A DNA stretch of 64,000 bases from the NCBI RefSeq assembly GCF_000801105.2, contig NC_079514.1, positions 10,664,001-10,728,000 on the forward strand. The letters are read 5' to 3'. Shown here one piece after another: positions 45,501 to 55,317 of the stretch. Origin of the DNA: Raphanus sativus (Eukaryota; Streptophyta; Magnoliopsida; Brassicales; Brassicaceae). A program made the position numbers and the translations under genes. Every line of letters starts with the position of its first letter. Within the stretch, counting starts at the first letter, position 1. The notes below the pieces were generated by a model. It saw only the letters and a program-made list of their open reading frames with translations, did no database searches and was not told the DNA's origin.

Positions 45501-46809
45501 CTAAGTACTACTATCAACTCCATCAATAGCACTACTCAAGCAAACATAATCAAAGGGTTTAGGATTCTTAGTCATTTGGAGATGGTAGAGCTGATTCTTG
45601 CTGTCTCCCCTGCCAATGATTCTTCCAGTCTTCAAATCTTGGAACTCAACTTCATTTGGTCTGAATACCACTTGACAATCCAGATCAACGGTAGCTTTCT
45701 TTACTGATATCAGATTTGAAGTGAATTGAGGCAGATAGAAAGATGCTGAGTTCTTTTCAAATAACTTGAGATTTCCTACTCCTTCTATTGGGATCTTATC
45801 TCCATTAGCTATCATCACACTCCATGTTGCAGCCTTGACCTCACTAATCAGACTCCTATCACTGATCATATGATGACTTGCTCCAAAATCAATGATGACG
45901 GGTTTGGTTGTGGATGCTAAGGCAGGAGCTCCTTGACTCCGGGTCGTAGCCAAAGCATACACATACTTAACAAACTCATCCCATTCCTTCTTTGTGATAC
46001 GATCATCTGCTCTTTTGGTCTCTTGCTTCCTTACCACCATACTTTCCTCACATGAGCTCCCAATGTAGGCAGAGTAAGAACACTCTCCCTTCACCACCTT
46101 TTGCGCAGCTTCCTTGATCATTTTCAAGCTCATCTTATCACTTAGATGACCTGATTCCTTGCCTCTTCTCCAAGTCTTTCTCATCATGAACCATCCCTTG
46201 GAGAGCTTTCTTAATCTTCTTCTTCTAAAGCTAGTACCACCCACCCTTCACTTGAGTTGATACCTTCCTTTTCTCATACACATCACAAGTGTATTGAACA
46301 AACTCATATATCTTAGCCACCAGAAAGTTAAAGACACAATCTTGTTCTTTCCTTTCTTGAATAGTTTCTGACCTTGCCATAAGCTCCAGCCACACTTCTC
46401 TCAGCCTTCCCACAAGCTGAAAAATCTCATCCTTCCCTTGTTTATAGTTGCGGATCAACTCTTTGACCTCACACACCTTCACAAGTTTGGATTTTTCTTC
46501 ATGAGCTGCTTCAATTCCACTCTTTATAGTGTTTTCTTGAGCAGCCTCATCTCCATCTTCCAGACTTCTTGTCTGACCTTCTTCCATGACCATTTCCATT
46601 AAATGTCCTTCCTTTACATGGCCACACCACAACCCACAACTCTCAAGAGTTGTTCTAGTCCATTTGGACCAACTTTCATCAATCTCCTTTTCATGCCTTG
46701 TTGTTGTATCAGATCTTAGCTCCATCTTTGTATTGAATAGTATGTGCCAGATCTGACCTCCAGAACCTCCAAAAATAAACACCAACAGAAACAATCTTGA
46801 GTTTTTCAA
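42530..46809 (-). pseudogene. Degenerate copia gag-pol
   Basis: Open segments run along the minus strand: 46809-46231 (gag-like, with FGGSGGQIWH near the start), 46244-45501 (protease and gag-pre-integrase), 45491-44064 (integrase), 44008-43802 and 43504-42530 (reverse transcriptase and RNase H). Motifs include IIDFGASHHM (protease, Asp-Phe-Gly-Ala where Asp-Ser/Thr-Gly-Ala is usual), HSDVWTAP and SCPYTPQKNGVAERKNRHLM (integrase core), [29 protein letters not shown] (catalytic YVDD), CDADWAG, SSVEAEYMA and ADVFTKA. An in-frame TAG falls at the Trp of the expected WHxRLGH motif (near 45500), and further frame breaks lie between 43504 and 44063. It can no longer make a full polyprotein. Confidence 0.9.
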
Positions 46810-46883
46810 AGATCTAGCTCTTGAAAACCCTCAAGAACACTCATATTTAAAAAAAAAATCACACCCAGATTTTTAGAGAACCT

Positions 46884-46896
46884 AGCTCTGATACCA
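46884..46896 (-). other. tRNA primer-binding site of the copia element
   Basis: The minus strand reads TGGTATCAGAGCT directly after the 5' LTR. TGGTATCAGAGC is the standard complement to the 3' end of plant initiator methionine tRNA. Confidence 0.93.
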
Positions 46897-47265
46897 TAAA
46901 CACTTTTGGGTTTTATAGTGTGATTCAGATTAATCTGAGTATTTTGTATGAGATTGAAGTGATTAAGAGATTAGAGAGAATAAGAACAAGAGAAAGACTA
47001 GAGAGAGACTCAAAACTCCATTAAAAATATTACAATGAGAGTTTACAAGGTTTTAAAGAGATTACAAGACTGTCTAGGTTCAATGTATCTAAACCTTATC
47101 ATGTTTCTTCTTTTCTGGACGAGTACTGTAGCTACAGTCTGAAATCTGGTGTATAACCTCTCAAGTGTAGTGCCTAACTTCTCAAGTCTGGCAATCCTTT
47201 ATAAAGTCTTATAAATCCTTATAACCCTCTAGCTTAATTCTCAAGTTTGACACCTCATCTCAACA
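46897..47265 (-). repeat. 5' LTR of the copia element
   Basis: Plus-strand ends are TAAACACTTTTGGG and CATCTCAACA. It is followed by GTTTT, the target duplication, and then by receptor-kinase copy 3 sequence. Confidence 0.93.
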
Positions 47266-48341
47266 GTTTTCACATCCAGAGTCAATGGCTTATTCTCTCT
47301 AGAGATAAACTGATCCAAAGACCCATTCTCTAGAAACTCATACACAATCACCATTTTAGACCCTTCGTAGCAAAAACCAAGCAAAGAAACAATGTTTACA
47401 TGAGATGTTTGGCTCATGCTTGCAACTTCGTTGATGAAATCTTCTCCATTTCCCACTGAGTCCTTTAAGACCTTAACTGCAACCTTGCGACCATTACAAA
47501 GGTTTCCACCGTAAACAGTTCCAAATCCTCCTTTTCCAATGGTATGCGAAAATGATTTTGTAATCTTCTTCACTTCTGCGAAAGTGTAGTGTTTAAGTAG
47601 TACCTTGAACATTCCTGTGTCGTTCACGGCAGAGACCATATGTCCTCCCACGTTCAAGAGGTAGAGGGTCTCTAATGCTGTCTCTTCATCTAGAGTATTA
47701 ACCGTGGAACTCACGTTTGTGATTTCGTCATCATATCCCCCCTTTGTGTAAAACCGATCAGGCATGGAGACAATCTCCACACCATTAACAAAAGCTAAAG
47801 AGTTTGGAGAGGGCGTGAAGGTGAGCCTGAGAGTTTTAAAAACCGGAACGATAAACTCTTTGATCAGATATTTTGATTCCGGTTTGGAAGTCATTACCGT
47901 TAAATAGGCGCTAAAGTTCTTCAAGAGAGTGAAACCGTTGACACTGACGGAGAAGAAGGAACCGTTGGCGTTGAAATCGGATCCGTACCGTGTCGGGTAA
48001 AAGTATAACCGGAGAAATTTCCAGCCGGTAGAGACTTGAAATATGTAGGTGAAATTAGATCGGAAAATGCGAGCTTCCATGAACGGAACATGAAAAGCCG
48101 CAAAATCTTGGTATAAAGCTTTTGCAGCAAACGACAATTCTTTTGCATTCCACGGCAACAGGCCGCCGTAGTGGTAATCATCCCACCACATTCGGTTGCC
48201 TGTGTCAACGAAGGGATCGGATTTAGCACCACAGCTGATGAATAAGACATCGGTGGGTTCGTACGCCGCATCCGTTGCATTTTCTACTCGGCAGGTGGCG
48301 GAAACAAAAATAGAGAAAACAAACAAAACGTAGAAGATCAT

Positions 48342-50675
48342 CGAAATTTTTTTTTGATAAAAAAGTTTACGAGGAAAGAAGATAATGCTGAGAGATGAGC
48401 CAATAATTTCAAACCATATTCAAATGTCGGAAGTTTGTACTGATGGTGTTGAAAAATGTAGGAGTGGGGTTTACATGAAAGACTTAATATGTGTCTTCCA
48501 CGCGGTTGGAAAAAGAAGAACTTAAAATGTGTCTTCCACGCGGTTGGAAAATATAAATAATAGAACTATTAAATTATACTAGGAAATAAATCAGCGGATT
48601 TGCGATTATTAAATTCTTTATTAAAAATATAAATGATTTAATTTAATCATATGAAAAATCTATAACTATATTTTTACTTTCTAAAAATTATTTATTTGTG
48701 TTTCATTTATTTTCACATTTATTAACTATATTATTAGTATGCACAAAATAAACAACACATTTATACAAAAATAGCTCTCTTATTTTGAAGCAACTAGATG
48801 GTTTCCCATGCTCATACACGGATATAAATATTTATAAATTAAATATATTACAATAATTAATTGTTATTTAATTTTAATTTTGAATTAATTTATAATTTGT
48901 ATGCATAATTTATAATAACAATATTATATTACTTTAATCAGACATTTGATTTTGAATAAGTTATCATTTTGGTATATTAGATTGCATCAACTCTTTAAAT
49001 TCAACTTATATTTTTTCATTTTAAATATATGAAAATTATGATTATTTGCATTTACGTCGGTTGTTATCTTAAATATGTAAATATATTTGAAGAAGATTAT
49101 GTATAACTTAGGATATATTGTGATTAGAATGAATTAAAAATAAACTAAAGTATTTATTCCAAATTACAAAAATTAAATTATATGTTGATTTTTAAAATAA
49201 AATATTATTAAGTAAAACGATAATCAATAGGAAATTACTTACAGAAATTACTTACATAAGTAACTAATACATTTTTGGAAGTTCATAAACACATATCAAT
49301 ATTTACAATAATTAAAATATTTATAACTTATAAATAACTTTATGTCTTATGTATATTAAATGGTAAACTAAAATTTATTTTAAATAATCTTTAAAATGAG
49401 AATTCAGATTTGCTTTGGTATTTTGACTATGGTTATTTTAACTTTGACAAACATAAAACATAAAATTTAATATTAAAAAAACATTTTTAATAATGATAAT
49501 ATATAATATATCTACCTTGTTAAATTATATAGTGTTATCTTAGTTTAAAATATTTTAATTATTTGATCAAAAGTTAATTTTACTTTATTTTAAATATCTT
49601 TTTAAAATAAACAGTTTATTTTTCGTGATTGTATTTTAGAAATCATATATATAAGTAAAATATAACCTATAGATTACAAAATCACATTATATAAAAATAT
49701 ATATTTTCACCTAAGAAAATATAGATATAAATAAATATTTTATTACTTCAAAATTATATTTTATGTTATTTAAAATAGTTTTGTATGGAATATTTTTATT
49801 TTGTGAAAAGATATTTTTAAAAGTGAACTATTTTATTACTTCAACATTTTTATTCATCCTATTTGTTTCAGGTGAACTATTTTGAGGAAATATATTTTTT
49901 AAAGATATTTCAAAATTCATCATTTTTTTGCTCTATAAAAAGAACTAGTTCATTTAATTTGGATACATATTTATTAATATCATTATTGTTGACTAACAAA
50001 TTCTTGTTTATATAAATAAACACAATTTTATAAAATAAAATTCATGTATAAAATTTAAAATATTTACCTTTTTAATAAAATGGTAGAATATTAATTTTTA
50101 ATAGCATAAAAGTTAAATAAATGTTAATAATTATCTAGAAAAAAGAAAATATAATATGGTGGTGTGGATTGTAAAAAGGTACAAAGATGGTTGTTGAATA
50201 ATAAAACTATTGTGCATGGTCGCATGATTAGATGTTTATATCCACTATACACACAATTTTTCTATGTAACTTAAATATTTTAAATTAAGATATAAAATAT
50301 TAAATCTTAAACAATAATCTCTAAACCCTAAACTCAAATATTAAAATATTTTAGATTGAATTTATTTTTAAAAAGTTGATTGCCAACTTATATATTTCAA
50401 GTAATATCTCTAATAATATTAGTATAGCCAAAATAAGTGGCACAGTAACCTTAGTTAATCCCAAATGATTACATATATAAGTAATCGAATGTTTGTATGT
50501 TATGTACATTACATTATAAATTTTCTTAAATTTTTCACATGCGCAGATTTTATCCTAGTTCTCAGTGGATACAGAAGAAAAATCATCTAAATAAAAGATC
50601 TAAACTTTTGAAAGCTAAAGATGTTATATCAAATAAAATTTCAAATATAAGAGTGTTACATCCTTAGATTAATTA
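48342..50675. other. AT-rich spacer, no gene
   Basis: The first 250 bp resembles the upstream flank of the other receptor-kinase copies; TGTGTCTTCCACGCGGTTGG occurs twice near 48490 and 48530. The remaining 2 kb is extremely AT-rich and shows no open frame of interest. Confidence 0.55.
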
Positions 50676-51790
50676 TCACCAGAGTGTAGTTAGTTGGCTC
50701 CATGACTTCGCCTGTCGTCTCTCATGATGCAAATACACGTTGAAGAGTGGAAACACATGAGCTTGAGACTGAGACTTCATGGGTACACGAGAAACAACAG
50801 GCTTCAACAATGCCTTCACTTCCTTTGGTAAGTCTAGCTGTTTCCTCACCGCGTTCGCCAAGTCTATCACAAACTCTTCTTCATGCTCTGTTTTCACAAC
50901 ATTCATCAAACAAATCAGCGCCAAAAATCTTATATATAATGCAAAATCATTATGAAGCTCACCAATGTCGTGCATTGCTTTCTCCAGCTTGAAAAGGTAC
51001 TCCAGGTTGTTCCCACAGGGTCCAGAAGCTGTGGCGATTTGCTTGGCCATCTCCTCCAGTGGAGCTGGGCCCAAGTAGTATCTGTTCGACACTTTATCTG
51101 GAGTTGACGTAAAGCTACACAAGATAGGGACACAAAACTGACTTTAAACTTTGAATCTTCCAAATTAGAAACATCAAGAGACAAAGAGAGGACAAACATA
51201 CACTAAAACTCCGGTCAAGACTGGTTCGAATGTGTCAGTTTCCTGCATCCAAGAATAGAAACTACATTTAGAAAAAATAAAATTAAAATTTGGAAAATAC
51301 AAGGACAACAAGTTTCTTACCGTGTAAAAACTCGACAAGGATTTTAGAGTCGTATTCACACTCTCTTCGCTGCAAGTACTCCATGGCTAGCTTCTCCTTC
51401 TCAGGTCCTCCACGAACCCAATAAGCAGCACCCCACTGCCCAAAATATCAACAGTTTAATATTCATCTTTTAATAATAACCTGTAAAACATAACATATGT
51501 TTTTTTCTTTGCTTACGCATATTGCTCCGGGGGATTGCTCCAACGTGCAAGTTCGTGCAGGATGTTCAGGCGTGCCTCTATGATCAATACACGCTGCAAA
51601 ATTAAATCGGAATGATCTTTCTTAGCAACATTGATCTATTTATTTGTTGATAGTTCAAGAACGAGTACGTTGGGAACATACCGAGATCGAAGACGCGTTT
51701 GTAGTCTTTGATATACCCAATGAGTTTCTCGTCAAAATCGAAACCTGGGTTCCATATTAAAGATCCATATCCGAACACCCACAATACCAT
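50676..51790 (-). CDS. GGCT2;1: ChaC-type gamma-glutamyl cyclotransferase, with an apparent frameshift
   Basis: Six exons: 51790-51682, 51593-51517, 51435-51321, 51242-51202, 51114-50963 and 50887-50676. The start [17 protein letters not shown] carries the GYGSL substrate-binding motif. Further family features are [45 protein letters not shown], the expected catalytic-region acid in exon 3/4, and [27 protein letters not shown]. ChaC enzymes split cytosolic glutathione into 5-oxoproline and Cys-Gly; GGCT2;1 is linked to sulfur starvation and metal or arsenic stress. The exons sum to 706 nt, one too many. Exon 3 ends GAGTTTTTACACG where the homologue needs one T fewer (51327-51331). As read, translation would stop in exon 4. 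Confidence 0.82.
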
Positions 51791-52286
51791 CTTGAATTGT
51801 TATGGTCTGTTTTAGGAAGGAAAATAAGAAGAAATAGAAGAAAACAGGAAGTTAGAAAATGATATGTGATGTTTTTTCCGTATGTGAGAATCAGATATAA
51901 ATACAGGGAGAGGGAGACAAAAGTTTTGGAGTTTGGGAAGAGTATCCCGTGAAGCTTGGGATTTTAATTGAACATAGACGTCTTTTTGGGTTTATTCGTT
52001 TTGTTCCGTACATCTAATAAGCCGAACCCAACTCTTTTTAAGTTACATTGAATGTAGACACTTTTTGTTATTCTTAGCATATACAGACACAAATGTCATT
52101 GGTCCAGCATTGCCCTAGCCCAGCCTACCTCCAAGCCCACTTTTTTTTTGGCAAAATATTAAATTCCGGTGTCTTATATTTTGGATGGTGGTTATATAAT
52201 CGAAACGATTTTGGTGTTTGAGAAAGCAGATAGGTGAACAAAGGCACAACGATTACACAATTCTAAGAATCTCTCAGTTTTCTTTG
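51791..52286. promoter_or_regulatory. Promoter region of the GGCT2;1-like gene
   Basis: Upstream sequence of the cyclotransferase gene. AGATATAAATACAGG at about 51893-51907 reads on the minus strand as TGTATTTATATC, a plausible TATA box about 100 bp before the start codon. Nothing else recognised. Confidence 0.45.
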
Positions 52287-53271
52287 TTGATCAACTAGTG
52301 TTTTTTTTGGCGACCTTATATTCATTAAAGAGTCTAAGACCAAAAGGCCAAAACCCAAAATCTTACAAACACATGAAGCCCAAAACCAGAAGGACACAAA
52401 CTAAACCTACCATTCGGCCATAAGTCCACAAAGCCCAAAACCAAAAACCGTTAAGAAAGAAATGCAGTTCGAGACATGCTTTAAGATTTTAGTCAGAGCT
52501 GAATACGTGTTGCAGCCTCAACAATGAGGAGCCACGCGTCAAAAGGCTGCCGCATTTTCACTGCCACGAATCAACACTAGTGACAGCAACCGCAGTATCA
52601 CCAGAACACATCGAAAACTCGCCGGAACTTTGAATTTCGACACATCCAACTTCATCGTCCTTGTTCCTTTCTACGGAGAACTTCCATAGATTATCCTCTA
52701 TCTCATCCGAACCAGAGCCACCATAACACAATCGAGCCAGCCACCATCGCCACTGCCAAGAGGATCACGCCGGAAACTGAACAGTGTTTCACCGGGCCTC
52801 GCCAGGAGCAGGTGCTGCCACACAATCATTGATTTCATAGCCTTCACTTCACCCGGGAGCTTCATCGATCTATTCGAGATCTCACTAAAGAACCAAGCAG
52901 ACAAAAAAGAACACCAGAGGAGATTAGTCACACCTCGTATAGAGGGTCGAAAGCCGAAGCAGTCGGCGTGAGGTTCAGGCAAACCTCTACTCTTTGGAGA
53001 CAATAGCCGACGACGGCTCTGTGTCCCGGATTCAAAAAACAGAGACCAAGCTAGGGTGAAGCACAAAGCTCTTCTCCCTCTTACACACACATGCAAAGAA
53101 AAAGAAAATAAAAAGAAAATAAAACTTTTTAACCGGATCGATGGTGGCTGTAGAAGCCCATTCTATTGGCCGGAAAGTACTATTCACAATTAGAGAATTA
53201 GAGGAAAGGTAGAGCTTTTTTTAGCAAGAGAATGTTAAAAAAAAAAGAGTTGGTGTTTGATCTACTAGTGT
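52287..53271 (-). mobile_element. Sadhu-like poly-A retroposon with 15-bp target duplication
   Basis: TTGATCAACTAGTGT (52287-52301) and TTGATCTACTAGTGT (53257-53271) flank a 955-bp body and differ at one base. The body, read on the minus strand, ends ..TTTAATGAATATAAGGTCGCC followed by a run of A, the mark of target-primed reverse transcription. It has one open stretch (53096-52698) with no recognised domain. The size, the poly-A tail and the absence of reverse transcriptase recall Sadhu retroposons of Arabidopsis; a truncated LINE is the alternative. Confidence 0.72.
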
Positions 53272-55317
53272 ATTATGTTTGTACGTTGTATTTACAGGTA
53301 GTTTTCTCTTTTACTTGGTGGTGTATAGCTAGGTCTAGATTTTCGCACAAAAATATGTAACATATTTGGCTTGTTGATATAACAGATAAATTCCGTTACT
53401 ATTGAATAATGTCTATGGATGTTTAGGATTCCTCCATAAACTATATAAAAAATTTGGACATATATGTAGTTAATCGGCTGCTTGATTAAGCAGAAAACCG
53501 GTCAATATTTATAGGTTTCTAATTTATGTTTTGTAGAGCAACTTCGACCATGACACTAAATTTGGTGTTGAAATTATATCAAATTTAGTTTTTTGGTGTC
53601 AATTTTTTTTATCACCTCTTAAAAAAAAATTATGATGTACAAGTTGAGTTTTACATCTTCGAACAAAAATGCTACTTGAAAAAAAAAAGTTTGTTTCATG
53701 CAATACTCTTATATGCGGAGGGAGAATAAAGAGTGTATTGAGAGCTTTCCAGATTGTAGAAAAAAAATCCTGGTATTTAGATTTCTAATAATAACAGTGG
53801 ATTGAACGGTGTAGAACAAGTGAATTGGATATTGCATAGAGCTTAACTACAGTTTTATAAACTACAGAATATTAGTAGCTAGAAAAAAAAATGGTATAAA
53901 GTAAAATGTGAATGGTAACAAAAAAATATATGTGATATAGAACCAAGAGTAGAATAGTAAAAATAATATGCACTGTGCGGACTACAAATTAAATTTAAAT
54001 ATATTTCAAATATATATTTAATGTAACAAAATATAAGTATTACTAATAAATATATATATACAAAAATTAAATTTATTGTTATAACACATATAAACAAAGA
54101 TACTAACAAGAATTTAAATTTTTTCATAACATATTTGCAATATTAACACAATATTAAAAGTCATTTTGCATTATTATCACAATATTAATAATACTAAATT
54201 GAAAATATAAAGAGAAATTACAAAATATTTTTTATCCTAATTATATTAGTTTAGACCTATATATTTCAAAATGCTTATTTATCAAACATTATCTATGAAA
54301 AAAAATATATATATTATGTGAACACTATCATATTTTTATTAATAAGTAATCTGATTAAAAAATTAAATACATTTGATACATTAACTTATAAACGAATATA
54401 ATTTTCTTAACACATAAAAATATAGGATTTTTAAATGGTTCAAAGATATATTTTATAAGTAGAAAATTAACATTTTAATGTTATGTATTCTACACAACTA
54501 GAACTTTTCTTAAAACATTATATTATGTATATTAAATTTATTTTATAAACTATAAAATAAAAAATTTCTGTTTTATCAATGACAATTAGATTAAATATGT
54601 AAACATATTATTTATATTTAATGACTTAGGGAAAATGAAATGAAAAAAAAATGAAATGAAAAAAAATGAAATGAAAAAAGAGAGTTGGATTTGTCAACAA
54701 CTTCATATGTACCAAATGTGTAAATGCAACAGTTATATAAAAGTTGCAAACTTAAAAAAAAAATCACAAACTCACTATCCGCACCAACTTACCCATTATC
54801 CCGCATTAAGTTAAGGTATCTCCAATCTCATTCCACTTTTTCCTCCAAAAAAAAATAAAAGTAATTATGGATTAAAAAATGTTATAATTCTACTATATTT
54901 TCACTCTATTAATAAAATTTACTCCATAAGTAAAATAATTTATTTTTTATTTATTCATTATTCCATTATAAATTAAGAAATAAAGTATGATCGAAATAGT
55001 TTTACTTCGTAACTATTTTTACTATGTTGCGTTTTCTATTGGGTTTCAGAAACATACATATATATTAATATTTTTCTTTTATTTTAAAAATTATAACCAC
55101 ATCTTGTGTTTTCTTTGTTCTATCATTCTATTCATACACTTAATCTATCCGTAGCCAAAGTAAGAAGACAAATAAATTTCAATTTTAAAAGAAATCAACA
55201 AAGCCTTATTGGTTAATTTTTGTGGGGCTGAAGGAAAAAATTAGGTTGTCGAGCTTCTTGGTATTGGACCACTCTTTTTTTTTGGTTAATAGGGCAGATC
55301 GTTGTAATTATTAATTA
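53272..55317. other. AT-rich spacer, no gene
   Basis: Holds a tandem of ATGAAATGAAAAAAAA units at about 54636-54680. Degenerate inverted sequence near 53540-53620 (CACTAAATTTGGTGTTGAA..CAAATTTAGTTTTTTGGTGTCA) is probably a worn MITE. No coding region recognised. Confidence 0.5.

Larger units (their letters stand above)
42023..47265 (-). mobile_element. Ty1/copia LTR retrotransposon, decayed but structurally complete
   Basis: 5243 bp, element sense on the minus strand, with two LTRs of 366 and 369 bp. A 5-bp target duplication, GTTTT, lies at 42018-42022 and 47266-47270. Next to the 5' LTR is a primer-binding site matching the 3' end of initiator Met-tRNA; next to the 3' LTR is a polypurine tract. 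The gene order protease, integrase, reverse transcriptase, RNase H defines copia. By my hand alignment the LTRs differ at about 18 positions plus two small indels, roughly 5 percent. With a common plant rate of about 1.5e-8 per site per year this gives an age near 1.5-2 million years. It has inserted into receptor-kinase copy 3. Confidence 0.95.
41811..48341 (-). pseudogene. Malectin-like receptor kinase copy 3, deleted and split by a copia element
   Basis: The 5' part (48341-47271) encodes the signal peptide and first half of the malectin-like domain. At TGMF it jumps directly to [14 protein letters not shown] of the juxtamembrane and kinase region. About 210 residues are missing, including the rest of the ectodomain and the membrane helix. 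The frame stays open until the copia LTR at 47265. Beyond the element, 42022-41811 continues the kinase ([27 protein letters not shown] in shifted frames) and then ends, so subdomains after the activation segment are lost. A one-base deletion near 41895 also shifts the frame. Not functional. Confidence 0.88.

Noticed and set aside
52698..53096. 132-codon frame in the 52.3-kb retroposon as a gene
   Set aside because: No domain recognised and the surrounding element is a non-coding retroposon; kept only as part of that element.
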